The notes below the pieces were generated by a model that saw nothing but the letters and a program-made list of their open reading frames with translations, was not told the origin of the DNA and ran no database searches. A stretch of 64,000 bases of DNA, taken from the NCBI GenBank assembly GCA_943735955.1, contig OX030958.1, forward strand, positions 5,410,626-5,474,625, read 5' to 3'. The translations under genes were made by a program, and so were the position numbers. The first letter of the stretch is position 1. Each line of letters opens with the position of its first letter. This document shows positions 34,500-48,299 of this stretch, one piece after another. The DNA is from Piscicola geometra. Lineage: Eukaryota > Annelida > Clitellata > Hirudinida > Piscicolidae.

Positions 34500-37400
34500 T
34501 CAAGTGAATTTCATTTCATCTTCATCTTTAGGATCACAACTATTAACTGTATAGCAAAAGTCACTTTTAACTTTCTCGTAATCTAGTTCGGTTTCATCGT
34601 TATTTTGAAGGTCGTATGGAAAATTCAAAGAAGTTAAATCATCAATGACTTCATAATCAAACCCACTGTGGGTAGTGTCAAAAAAACCCTGTTGAAACTG
34701 ATGCGGGTCGTTGTGGATGCTGTTGAAGAAAGGTGAGTTAATCATGGTTTGGCTGGGAGAGGCCGTTGAGGCGGTTGTAGGCGATATTTCAGGGTTTGTG
34801 GACAGAATCGAAAGTGGAGAATTAATGTTTATGTTGTTTTTATTATTGTCGTTTACTCCTTGATTCTTGTTAATGAATGTCTTTAAAGTGCTTTCGTCAT
34901 TGATATAGTAGTTGTTCCAGTTATTTTCAAGATTGGAACTTTTTAAATCCGTTTCGGTAAGTTCATAATTTAGAAGTTTTTTTGTTAAATATTGCTCTTG
35001 CATGCATTGTTCATAGCTTTGTTTCAGTTCTGGCATTACAAATTCTTGTTGATGTTGAGATGACAACAATAATTGTTGAGGTTTTTGAGAAAGTGATAAT
35101 GATTTTTGGTTTTGTTGCAAAATATTCTGTGTGAGTTTTTCTTGAATTTTGTGAGAATCTTTTCCATTATCTGTGTAGTCGTAATTATTGTTATTGTAGA
35201 AGCCTCCACACAATATATGACCAGCCCGTTCGAGCATGGTTTCAAACTGTTTGGCAAGCATATCGTCTATCACCTTAGTGCTACAGTTTGCTACATCTCC
35301 GGTTATAGAAGACCAATTAATATTTGATATATTTTTCAATAACTCTTTGTTTTGTGTGTTTTCACAATTAGAGTTACAATTTGTAATCTCTTCATTGAAG
35401 TATTCAGTGTTATAACTATTGTGTAGAAAACTTTGCAGATTCAACTGCTCTTGCAAAACGTCGGAACCAACAGCTTTATTATTAGCCTGGCTATAATTAT
35501 TTTCATTAAAAGTTCCATTTATATCATTTTGTAGACTCTTTATAACAGTATCCTTTCGATATACAAGATTTTTTCCATAAGTATCATCAGTATTATCTAT
35601 GGAACTTGTACATTTGTTGGACAAACTTTGACACATATCTTGTTCGCTTTTTATTTCACAAATAGTATTTCTAGTATTGTTGGAAATGTGGAACCCCTTA
35701 GCAAGAGAGTTTGTACTCAGATTATTTGTGAACCCTTCAGTAATATAAGTTGTACTAACACCAACGACATTTCCGCCTATTTTATCTATATTATTATTGC
35801 TATAACTATTATTAATGCTAACAATACTGTTATTCATATTTTTAGTAATATTGTGAATATCCCTATTCTTTTTATTACTATTGTCATTGATTTCATTTTT
35901 ATTACTAACTATATAATTAGTACAATTATTATTTTCATTACCCCGGCAACTTTCACTAACTGACTCGGTACCGATAAGCCTAGAGAAGTTATTGTGATCG
36001 TTTTGGAAGCTATAACCACTGGGGCCTTCCTTGTTGTAGAGAGTATTAGAAAAAATACCATTCTTGATGCTAATATTATCGCAATCGCTAAAGAAATGGT
36101 GTCCCATTAATTCTTCGTTCGTTTGCTCCATTATCAAATTTTCTTTCGAGGGGGTTTGAATATGGGAATTAGAATCGTTAAGTTCCGATTTCTCATCGAT
36201 ACTATTTTTCTTGTTGATTGAACTGTTGTAGTTAATGCAATTAAAGTTATTCATTAAAATACTGTCTGAATCAGTTATTGGAGCATTTTTAAATTCCCTA
36301 TTATCTTGCATTTGATTCACAAATTTAAGCAACTCATCCGGATCTTCTCTTATTCCTTCGGACCGTTTCTCACTATTAAAAACGTTGTTAGTAGTGCTGA
36401 GACGATTATTTTTCAAGTTGTTGGAATATTCTTTGAAGAAATGCGAGTCGAAGACGAGGCCCCTGGCTTGAACAAGTTTCCGTTGCATGTTGCATAGGTC
36501 GTGGTGGATTGAAATCAAATCCTTTTGTTGTTGAAGCCACAAGTGGTGGCAGAGATTGTTGTAGTTATTGCTGAGTTGTTTATTGTTGTTTTGGTTGTTG
36601 TTAGTTTTGAGATCAGTAATATTGTTCTCATTTAGGTGTTTTATGTTGTCAATGTCACTGTTGTAGTTGTTTATTCTATTGATATTTTTATTAGAAATAT
36701 CTAGATTAGTGTTTAACAATTTTGAACTATTTCTAGATTTGTTTGGAATGAAATAGTTGATATTTGTGCTATTTACATTTGTTTCAATTTTTGAATGCAG
36801 ATTTTTAATGTAATTATTTTGTGAGAAATTATTATCAAAATTTTTTGTTTTGGTATTTTCGTTGATTCTGGAAACTTCTTCAAGAATGCTTTGGGTGTTC
36901 AACTGGTTGTTGATATCATTTTCACTGTAGACTCCATTTACGCAAGCAAAGTTAGCTGAACTTTTATGTAAATTATCATTTTTTTTATTTAGGAAGATAT
37001 TTTCTCTATTCTCATCATTATCATTAATTTTACTTGAAAAACAAAGTTCTTTTTGCAATAACCCATTTTCTATTTTTGTAATAACCTTTTCAATTTTAGT
37101 TTCTATATTTTTTAATCTCACAATGTTGCTGCTTAGAATGTGTTTTTTTTTATTTGGTTTGTTATTGTTTGCGTTCTTATACGTGACGATGGTTATGACT
37201 TTACTGGTTTCAACTTTTGGTAGGCGTACAAAATTATGCGTTTGATTGAAGGAGGGAGAGATTGTTTTTGATTGGCTGGTTGTTGCTGTCTGCTTCTCGG
37301 ATGAAAATTGTTGTTGATTAGAACATGTTGCAGTTGATGTGTTGAAGCATGCCTGAATGTTTTCTTCCTTTGCTTGATACAAACATTGAGGGGGTTGTTG

Positions 37401-40400
37401 AGATGGAAGTTGTACTTTGGTTGTTTCAGTTTTGAGATGATTTTGAAGGTTCAAGTTAAAAGTATTTTCTAAATCGCTTTGAATAATATTCTCTTGTAGT
37501 TTTTTTATTATATTAGATTGCTGTTTTTGTTGTAGATCACTGTTTTGAATTGGCGATATATTGGAGTTTTTTATGTTCAAAGCAAGTTGCATTTGTTGCT
37601 TAAGTTGCAGCTCTAAATCCATGAGTTGTTGCTGTGGTAAAGAAACTGTATTCAGTTGTTGTTGAGTTTTCTGTTCTAGCTGAGATGTCGCAATGGAGCT
37701 TTGATTCAAAGTTTGTTCTAGACCTGGTTGAAGGTTTGAATTCTGGTTACTTAGTTGAGATTGTTGTTGTTGCTGCTCCAACTGTTGCTGTTTTGGCTGC
37801 AACGACACTTGCTCATTCTTCAAAACGTTTTGTAGTTTGTTTAATTGTTGATATTGTTGAATGATTACGTCAGAAAATGGAAGCAATCGGATCAAAAGAC
37901 TGTGCTTGTTTCCAGACACAGATAACTGCCTCTTTCTGCATTCAACTTTCAACTCGAATACTTTTAAATTTTCCAAAAAACTCAATTTTTTATTATTATT
38001 TTCGTTTTCTTTAGTGTTAGTTTCAATCAAGTTGTTTTTTTCTTTTTCATTGTCACAGCAACCGTTATTACTGTCGTTTTCAGACGTTTTTTTTATACTG
38101 TTTTCACCATCCTCTTCAAAATTACTACAACTGACATCCTTCTTGCCATTCACGTCATAACTCCAACTATTAACACTGTGGATGCTTTCATTTTCCAAAC
38201 TGCTACTATTAATACTCACGCTGCCATTATCCACAATACAGTTAATATTTTGTGGAGTATTAATGTGATTTGTTAATTTTTTTTCGAAAGTGTTAATTTT
38301 ATGAGCCTCCTCGAAGGCTGCCTTCACGGCGTCATTACCGCTTTTGGGTGCTTGCTGACTGACGTTTATATTCTCGTTAATCCTAGATCTCTTTTTAATA
38401 ACTTTGTTCTCTTTGGTGAGTTTTTTTCTTTTTTTCTTACTTGCGCTCATTATTTGGGTATCTTTGTAATGAGAGTTGTAGCAATTGGTTGTTGTTGTTG
38501 TGTTTGTTGTTGCTGAGTGAAATGTACAACTTTTTGTTGTGGGTGTTGTAAAGATGTGAAGTAAATTCGTTTTTTCAGTTTTTTCTCGCTTGGTGTCGTT
38601 CCATTGAGAAAGATCTTCATGTCCCGCACTTTTTTTGACGTTTTCTGCAATAGCGGCAAGAATTTAGTAACAATTTTTATATGTTTATTGTAGTGAAAAA
38701 AGTTTTATTGGTTTAATTCAATGGCATATAATATGAAACGGAAATGTCTTTAAACCATACGCACAGTATCGACGCATATATTTTTGACGTCTAACGGCGT
38801 GAAAATAAAAAAACAATTTAAAAAAATAATAACAAGCAATTTTTATTGAAGTTTCAATGAGATGTTTCTTGGTAGGCACACAAGTTAAAAAGTGAGCGGA
38901 AAAATCTTTAAAAACTGGTGCCTCTATTTCCACGAAAAAAATTTGAAGTGATTTAAAGCTCTAGCGAATGCTTAACGACGATGAAAAAGACAAGCAAAAA
39001 ATAGGTATATGATTGATAACATACAATAGATAAAAGTGAAAGATGCTTTTTCTTGAGTTGTTATCTTTTGCTGAATCCACGTGATTTATGCAAATTTCTG
39101 AGACAGTTTTTATTAGATCAACATGCAGTTTCTTTAAAGCTTTTGAGTAGAATTTATGTTTTTACACGTGTTAATACGGTGTTGCCTTAGGCATTTTTGA
39201 GTTGAAGTATTCAAAACAAAAACAAGAATTAAGGCTTGATAAATAGGTGGGATGAACGTTTGAAAGATGAATGAAAATGTCTTGCATTGCAGGATTGAAT
39301 TAGCGTCAAATTGTGATAAATAAATTAGCAGTAAATGAGATCCGAAATCGGAAGTTTATGGTTTTTCATTAGAATATTTAGATAAAGTTTATATTTATTG
39401 AAGAATTTGTATTTTGTATTTTAAATTGTATCAGACATATCAAATAATTTTAGAGCACCTGATGAACACATGCACAACATAGTGTCTGTGAATAACACCA
39501 CATAACTCAAATCCACATCGAAAAAATCCATATTGTGTAAAAAAATAATATTTTAAATTAATTTGTAAAAAATGCAAGTTTAAGATTTTACCAGATTTAT
39601 TCAAACAATATTTTCTATGCTTTAAGAAAATGGATGCCTGACGATGAATGCAAAGTAGTGGATGGTATGTGTATACGACATGCAGTATACCAATGCTGAA
39701 ATTCTATATTTTTGTTTTTGACGATGAGGTTATGGTGGCTTTGCAAGGCAGATTCATAGCTCTTTCTACGCTGTGTCTTTGAATATTTCGAGCATGCCAT
39801 GAAAAATAACAATACATGATATATAAATCTGAAACAAAAATGATGTAATGATACCTGTAATTAACGAACTTGATTTACGTAGCGATATATTTTCAGTACA
39901 ATTTTTCGCGCAGACTTTTAAACATTTTTTTTCCTTCATCATATTACCGACTAACTGTAACGCAGGTAATAAGAAATGCAGAATGCATATGATCAGTTCT
40001 ATCTCATATTTTTCCATATAGAGTCTAGGTTTGGGAATTCTTCAAAATAAAGTTTTGTTTTTTTCTTCTTTTTTTTCTTCAAATATATTCTTTCCGCTCT
40101 TTGAATGGCTAATAACTATTTTTATAAAACTCAATTTTAACTTTTTTGAAAGTAAATCATTTTAAATAATGTTAATTTGACAAGCTTTCAAATTTAATAT
40201 AAAAGTTTAAAATAAACCTATTTAAACTTTTGAATTAAAATATTTCTCTTGAATAAGACTATAAATAACAAAAATTTGTTTTTCAAAAGAAAGAGGGTTT
40301 GCAAATTAATCACAAAGCTTTTATCGAAATGAGCTGTTTTGGTAAGCTTTTTAGAGCTTATCTTTAAATATGATTCGATAACGTTAATCCTATAAGAGGT

Positions 40401-42830
40401 TTTTCAATTAAAGTTATGTCTTTGTCTTTTTATCGCAACATATGGAACAATTGCTTTCCGGCTATTAATACATAATGGCTTTTCTACTTATTCAAATTTT
40501 TTATTATTTTTTAACAACTAAATTATTTCTTGTTTATGTGCGATTGACAGAAAAAAATATTTAATAGGCTTTTAAAAACCCCAAAATGAATGAAAGGAAT
40601 TCATATAAACGTTTTGCAACTTCAGAAAATGATGAATCATTAAACGGCTGTAGTTAAATCTTAAAAATTTCGTTAAAAGAATATTGCTTCTGAGAAAGAC
40701 TCTTACTTTGTAATTTATTTCTTAGTTTTAATGTAATTTTTTTTTCGTTTGGTTTTTAGGGGTTATTTTTACATAGAAAAGTGTAATTGGTGTCATTTTT
40801 CTTTATTTAATAATTTTGTTTTTGAGTCTTTAATTGACTTTTGGTGCTTTTTAAAGTTTGTTTTTCAGGATTTTTATTTAAAAATTTGAACAACCTAAGT
40901 ACACCAAACGCACTTGTCTAGTTTGGGTGTTAAGTAGTTTTAAAAACAACAATATTCGTAGTTTTTTGAAAGGCTATCGAATTTTAATTTTTTATGGTGT
41001 AATATTAGTATTGACCAGCAATGGGAAGTTTTTTATTTTTGGAAAAAAAGTCAAGTTTAGTCACTGTAACCCATAACTTTCATGAAGAATTTAGTGAATC
41101 GAATATAAAACTAAAACATAGCCCGGCTGATTTGAAATAACTTGGTCGAACAAAGAGTTGTTGCTTTCTGATGATAATAATGATCTCATAATGTTGTAAA
41201 GACGAGCATTATTATAGTGGCGTATAATCCTACGGACTTCCAGACCATTTGAGCAGCAAATGTTTTAATTCACGCTGGTCTATCTGAGATTCGTTACACA
41301 CTCGGCTACCCGTTCACTCATATGAGTAAGTGTTTGGTAATGAAGAAGAATTATTATTAAAACAAAACACGTCAAAATGTAATCATTCATGACATCTAAA
41401 AGATATTTTTGATATAAGTTGAAACTACCTGACGTTGAAACTTCGGCTGACTTCTTGGCAAGTATTCCTTTAATTCTCAGCTGTAACTTTTTCTTTATAT
41501 CAGATGATGATGAAGATGGTGAAGATGTAGGAAATGACTGAAATGATAATGATGATGTTGGAAAAGTTGTAGGAAAAGATGAATGTGATGATGATGGTGG
41601 TGATGATGATGTCGATGGTGATGATGTCGATGGTGATGATGACGATGGTGATGATGACGATGGTGATGATGACGATGGTGATGATGATGATGACGATGGT
41701 GATGATGACGATGATGATAAGGATGAGGATATTGATAGTGATGATGATGAGGATGATGATGAGGATGATGTTAATAATGGTTCTGATGTTGATAGGTATT
41801 GTGATGATACTGAAGAAACTTCTGAAGAAAATGGTAATGATGAAAATTTTGAAGAAGATGCAGATGAAAGTGATGCCGTTGGTAATAGCAACGGTGCTAG
41901 AGAAAAAGAGGGAGAAGTTGATGATAAGGCAAAAGACGATGATGATTTCGTGGAAGAAAGTGTAGATTCCATAAATGATAAAGAAGCTGGGCAAATTTCA
42001 CTCAAATTGACTGAGTTATATGAATAGTTAGAATTGATCGACACGTCATGGTTGGTAAGAGAACTTTTGAAAGATGAAGAAAAAGTAAATAATGAAGAAG
42101 ATGATGATGAGAGAGTTAAAGATGATTTCTCTGATGAAAGAGTTAATGATGAAGTTGTTTGTTGAGAAGAACAATTTAAAAAAGGTGAAACAGAAAGAGC
42201 TGGCTTTGCTTGACTAAAGGACGATAGTGATGAGTAAATGGATGATAAACTTGACGATAATGAGGTAGAAAATGATGATGATGACGAAAAACAGAGTGAT
42301 TGCGTCGATGTTTGCAAAACCATTGGAGACAATACTGCTATAGATGGTGATGAAGACGTGGGTGATGATGATGATGAAAAGGGTTGCAACCATGAAATAC
42401 CTTTAGAGGTATTTGAACGTAATGGCGATGATAATAGCGTTATTGATAATGGTGAGGAAGGTGATGATGTAGCTGATGAAGTTGATGATGATGATAGTTG
42501 TTGAGGCACTGGAGGAGAACGTTGAGGCTGGATGGGAGAGTTATTATTTGTTGAAATTTGAGATGACATTGAAGAACTAGAAAGGATTGCTAGAGGGGAA
42601 GTTGGCGTAGTGATGTTTAGGAAAGATGCGTGCGTCAGTGGTTGTGTTGCGTCGATTGATGGTCTCGTTGTCGTGAAAAGAGAAGGGTAAAACTCACTGT
42701 TGCTAGACTTTTCAGTAGTGTTATTGGAGTCTATGTTTTGATTTTTGTTGTGGATTTCACGCGGACACTTGATAAATGGTGTCTGTGGAGGCTCCATGAA
42801 GTGAACTTTTTGACGCAGTCTTGAACTCAT
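34500..42830 (-). CDS. Large Ser/Asn/Gln-rich SAP-domain protein, possibly MRTF/myocardin-like
   Basis: Two exons: 42830-41429 and 38644-34500. The first ends in phase 1 at TCAG|GTAGTT; the second begins after TTGCAG and stays open for 64 codons before the Met at 38450, so that Met is internal. Joined length is 5547 nt, 1848 aa plus stop. Residues 1-467 are Ser-rich with long poly-Ser/Pro-Ser runs. A SAP domain (helix-extended-helix DNA-binding motif; FLENLKVFELKVECRKR then SVSGNKHSLLIRLL) is at ~689-725, followed by a Gln-rich segment, a long Asn-rich region, a possible coiled coil (36,470-36,545) and an acidic C-terminus. SAP, poly-Gln, coiled coil and acidic tail in this order resemble myocardin-related transcription factors, but I see no clear RPEL motif, so that identity is tentative. 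Expected to be nuclear. Confidence 0.8.
38645..41428 (-). other. Single 2.8 kb intron of the SAP gene
   Basis: AT-rich, bounded by GTAGTT and TTGCAG on the minus strand. Small open frames at 39.6-40.0 kb have no splice support or domain and I leave them out. Confidence 0.7.
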
Positions 42831-45800
42831 TATTTGCTAGTACGTCTACTTATTTGTGTAAAGTTTTCCAATTTTTGTTTTACCTAATATTTTATACTTA
42901 TCTTTAATATTATTTTTTTATTTAGTTGAAGTTTTTCAATGAATCTGGCTAAGTATATTTATTTTAGATTTAAATTATAGTTTTTTTAAGTTAGAAGCTT
43001 CAAACAAAATTTGTTTCTTTTATTTTTTTAATTTTTAAAATGTTATCTTTAATCTTCTGCATTAAATATAAAAAAGCTAAAATCTACCAGAATTAGCATC
43101 TTAGTAACAGCGAATTCGTTTTTCAGAAAAGCTTTTTGTTCTAGATATTAATTTAAAACTCACAATGTTTCAGAATCATTTGTAAAAAATTTTACATTTT
43201 TTATATTACTTTGCATATTTATTTATTTGTTTATTTATATTTCTTATCATTTACTAATGTAAGAATATGTAGAAATAAAGTCAACTATTTTTTCCAATTG
43301 TAACAAATATTTATTAGAATGGCATTAAATAAAGTCTTGGCAAAAATTGTAACTGTAATTTTTACTCTCAACTCTCAACATGTTATTGAACTTTAAGAAA
43401 ATTGTTCTAGTTCAATTTCCGGATAATTTTTAGGCTTACATCAAAGAACGGAAAATCCATATGATGAATTAATATTTCATACCATGCAATTAAAATTTCT
43501 ATGAAAAGTATTAAAAATCATTAATTCAATCCTAAAGATCCACCAAACCCCTTTTTTCAAAGACAATCTAGGATTATATACAGAAAGAAACAAACAATGA
43601 GCGGCAAAAGCAAACTTCATCTTATGATCAGCTTTCCTGGAATCTTTAAGGCCTTTTATATGACTTCATGTGTGCGCATATGTTAACATGGTGCATGGAT
43701 AAGCTGGCATGTGCTTTTTGTGTTATTACGCATAACTACACTATCTGTATAGGTGTGAATATGACATGTAAAAATTTAACACATGTAAAGATATACCTTA
43801 TGTGAGAGAAAATGTAAAATAATTTATTTTTATTTATTTACTAAAAGATTCCTTTTTATAAATTGTTTTCTTTATTTATTGACGGTAACTTATCCGTTAT
43901 AATGTGTTTTAAATTTCGCATTTATCAAATCATTTTTTACTGAACTATCCATACGGAAGGTTCTGAACATTTAGAAAACCCCAACAAAATATCAAGTAGA
44001 CCAAAATATTAACACAGTTTTATTTTCGGCTAAAAGCTAAAAAAAGTCACACAAAAATCTTTAAATGATATATGATTCATATAATATAAATGACTGGAAG
44101 GCACAAAAGGATAAAAACATTAGACATTTAAAAATCTGAAAAACAAACAAGAAGGCGAGCATAAATAACCGAATGAAAAGGTATTGTTTTTAAAGGTGGG
44201 TCTGACAGCCTTCGAGAAAAAACTAATCGTCTTGTACTGCTTTATTATTCTTATTTTTTAACTATTATATTTAGATGCTCTAAGTAAAAAAATAGCACAA
44301 ATATTTTTTTGAAGACTACCTTCAGTGTTCATCACGTTTGTCATTTTCAGATGCGGTTCTTTGTACTCGGTGGTTGTAATTTATGTCTTTCGCCCTCTGA
44401 AAGTTATTTTTAAAACTTGAATGTTTTTTTAAATTACCAACCAATAGCAATAAAGCTATAAAAAATTAAAAGAATGTTAAATAGGCCTCTTACATATAGA
44501 TTTTCAAATCATTTATTTTTTCTAGGTAATTATTTATATGAATAACAAAGACACTCAACTTATATTTTTTTATCATATTTCATTACAGATATTTTTATGC
44601 TTTCACAATTTTTTACCAAGTTTGTTTTACGCTGGTAATGCTTCACATATGTTCTACTAATTTTGTGACTAGTGGGAGGCGTTTGAATTAGAAAGGAGGC
44701 ACAAACAGTAATCGCTTTTAACTGTTTTAAGCTCATATTTTGATGATTACACATACTAACAAACATTTATAGTAGTCTTTTTTATTTTAAAAGTAAAACA
44801 ATTTTAGGTCTTATAGGATTAACTTCATATAATAATAATAATAAATAATTAAAGAATGAAAAACGACGTGATATTATCTGTTTAGAGTAACTAATTAAAA
44901 GTCTCAAAAATGTTTTGTTAGACTCCATTGAAATCAATATGAAAAGTAATTGCTCTAAGAAAAAAAACGGAATCTTTTCATTATCTTTATTCTATCTTTT
45001 CTGTCTTTTTCAAAATATTAAATATTCATATAAATCATAAAATCATATTAAAATATATCATAGTTTTGCATGTGGGTAAATGCGAAGCACTTTGAACCGT
45101 AAGCAACCCTTCCTAAAACCAACACTTTAATTACATAGTCTTCTGAAAATGTTAAAAACGGTGCAAGATTTTTTTGTGTGCTTTTAATAGCCTATTTCCC
45201 GGGTTGTAACAATTTATGTTCTTGTTTAGTTTTGAATGAATATTATTTGAAAGAAGTTTAATATTTTAGTATCTTTTTTCTTTTCCTATCATCTTGTGTT
45301 GTCATTTAAAAACCATTTTCATTAGAGACTTCATAAAATTCATTATTCTAGTGCCTTTTTTTTAGCTCCACTTTCGTGAATGGTTAATTTATGTTGAAAA
45401 TTAATAAATAAAGCCGTATATTCACCCGACAATTGTTATAACTAAAAAATACTATGTTATGTATTCATATATAAAAATATTTTTGAAAGTTATAAATAAT
45501 AAATAAAACTTATAAATGTAAATTTTCAAAAATATATACATTAATTAATTCAAAACATATTAATTTCTTATACCTAAATAAATAGGTGAAATTCTCAATT
45601 ATGCATTGAACCACGCCTCAAAAAGTTTAAAAAGACAAATGTCCTTACAATTACAGAAAACTTTTCGAAAAACTAATAAAGCAAAAAGGTGCAAAATTAA
45701 ATAACTCGTAAAAGCTAATAGTTTATTTTTATTCTCAACATCTTATCACATTCACGCTTAACACACGTGTAATATTTCGGTGTTATGTTGTACAAACCTC

Positions 45801-47173
45801 CATTAACGCTCCAAGCAACACATATTAATTTGCCAATAAAGGTTCTTGGCGAAATAAGAGACGTCTTAATGCTTCTTTGATGTTCCTGAAACATTCGCAA
45901 AATATATTTTCTCTTTCCTAAAGTACTTTTGACTTTATTAATCATCCATCTTTTAGATTAATACCTATATCAAGGAGTACTCACATTGACTGATTAATTT
46001 GTTTGGCAGATGTTTTATGCAATCATCTATGAATAAAAAAATTAATTTTATATGAAGATAACCATAATTTGGCTAAGATCTACCAAATAAACCATTTGTG
46101 AGATACTTTAATACCCCCCGTAGAGGTTTTTAGGTAAAAACACAAACAAGTGTCAGTTTTAAGGTTTTTTTTTCAAAGCTGGCTATAATTTATCAACTTC
46201 AGACAGCTTTTATGAAATGATTGATAAGCAAAATAGTTAATGAATAACTTATTTTTTTGTTTTTTTTGCGTACCTTTAATCTAATTTTTGAGCAGTTATG
46301 AAAAAACCCCTAAATAAATGTTAACATTAAATCCTGATTTATTTATCAAGAGAGAATTAAATGATCTCTCATTTATACAAAACTAGTTTTTAAAGTAATT
46401 TATTTTATTTAAATAATTCATTAAAAAGATATTATATAAAGCAAATATATCTAAATATATATTTGTAATCAACACTTCTTAAAGACTTCTCAATATCTTT
46501 CAATACTTTTTTCTTACGCACCTTACCGCAACTTACGCTTAGAATGCTAGTGAATCCATAAGCCATTGAAAACAATAAACACGTTGCTTTTATAGATGTC
46601 AGAGATTCTTTAATGCCGGTTTGATTATATGCAAAAACCTGTAATAATATAGTAAAGTTATAGGGTATTAGGTCATTTTTTGCAGTATTATGTAATGTTA
46701 TATGAATGAGATTATGAAATAATGAAACAAAATATGATTGAAAGATGCTACTTTATATTATTATAAAATTATGTAAAGTAATAGAATATATAATACTATC
46801 TACGCCATCGCTTAATATAAATATTCATAATGTCTAGTGCTATTTAACTGTTACTTCACATAAACATTTTTTCAAGTCATTTAGATGAAGAATTTTTGTT
46901 ATTGTGGGAAAAAAGACTCATTCTTTAGCTTTTTTGTCAAAAAGTTGTGTGTATTTTCATCTTTCAAAGCATGGCAACTTCAAGTGAATAACTTTTATAT
47001 TTTATACCTTTAAAATAATTCATTTTCTAAATAAAAAAAATTGTGAGCATAACAATATTTTAAAAAACAATTCTCAGTTTATAATCTATATTTATAACGC
47101 TTTAAAAAAAATTATAATGTTTTGGCACTGTGTTAGAAACCTATTTATTAACATATATACTGTAAATATTACA
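42831..47173. other. Gene-poor stretch upstream of the SAP gene
   Basis: The first few hundred bases should hold the SAP-gene promoter and 5' UTR, but I see no clear motif. A minus-strand frame at 45,715-45,945 has somewhat protein-like composition (Cys residues, ITPKYYTCVKRECDK) and an internal TTTCAG, but no partner exon was found. Confidence 0.4.
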
Positions 47174-47396
47174 TCAAAACGCGAAACCATGCTTTTCGCG
47201 TAAGGCCTGAAAAACAGGAAAATCGTTTAATGCATGGTTCACGCGTATTGATTTAAAAAGGTTTAATAAAATGACTACATAGAACATGTTTTCATTCCAG
47301 TCAAACTGTGAAATAACTCTAAAAAATCATTTTTATCTATTTATCAAGCTTTTTTTTATTAAATACGCGTCAATATTGCTTTACAACGCGTTTTGA
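47174..47396. mobile_element. MITE-like element with CpG-rich inverted repeats
   Basis: Ends tcaaaacgcg and cgcgttttga form 10-bp terminal inverted repeats ~223 bp apart. Inside is a stem-loop segment (cgcgtaaggcctg to ggttcacgcg) resembling a segment at ~52,103-52,152. The CpG-rich cores stand out against the AT-rich background. Confidence 0.45.
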
Positions 47397-47659
47397 CTGC
47401 AACGGAAAAATTATTTATTAGTGCCTTATTGAAATTTATTATAATAAGTTTGCTAATTAAAGAGGAAAATATTTTTTTTTCCAAAACTTTAGTTCAAAAA
47501 ATATTCGAAAATCTAGTGAATATAAAATGTTAAAAAAATTAATTTTCTAAAATTCAATTTCAAACTTAACATATAATTTCCTTTAAACTAAGAATGCTCC
47601 TACTTTAGGAAAAAATAAAAAATCTAAATACTCTATTGTACGTGAAAATTAATCACATT

Positions 47660-47885
47660 TGAATTGTGGCAGATCCGCGCCTTAATTCCGAGCTATCATG
47701 TAGTTCTGCACCAAGTAACAGTCACAGTAAGACGACTCTAGGTCGGCACTGTTGCCACGTCTATCAAAGTCATCGAAACTTTCTCGTACCGTCAATAAAT
47801 CTCGAGACTAATCATGCCTTCATATCGCTTACCGCAGTCCTACTCAGAGGTTGATTGTTAGAGTTCTTGAGACCTCGAATATATA
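47660..47885. other. Base-balanced island of unknown nature
   Basis: About 220 bp with ordinary GC content and few homopolymers, embedded in strongly AT-rich DNA. A 62-codon frame exists only if GTG is taken as start and shows no domain. I cannot match it to rRNA, tRNA or a SINE I know. It could be a non-coding RNA, a lone exon or inserted DNA. Confidence 0.4.
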
Positions 47886-48038
47886 CATTTCCTTTATGTG
47901 AATTTGTATAATATTTTTATGTCTATTTTGAATGACTTGTTTTAGTTTAAATAAAAAATTATAGATAAATAAGTAAGAAATTACTTGTTTGGAGTAAGCA
48001 CACTTAAATTCAATTAAACAAACATACTATGTACAAAA

Positions 48039-48296
<258 letters not shown>

Positions 48297-48299
48297 ACA

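Larger units (their letters stand above)
25567..35575. repeat. Segmental duplication, copy B (contains MMP-3 and the 3' part of the SAP gene)
   Basis: Counterpart of copy A. It runs from tatttataattcacaag to a point inside SAP-gene exon 2. Because the SAP gene is uninterrupted here, copy B keeps the ancestral junction on its right side and copy A holds the new one. Confidence 0.9.

Noticed and set aside
41500..42504. Met/Asp-rich frames (plus strand) and an Ile-rich frame (minus strand) overlapping the SAP-gene first exon
   Set aside because: Shadows of TCA-coded poly-Ser on the minus strand in other frames; no independent start context or domain.
45715..45945. Minus-strand 76-codon frame with two Cys
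   Set aside because: No signal peptide, domain, partner exon or repeat copy; too little to call a gene.
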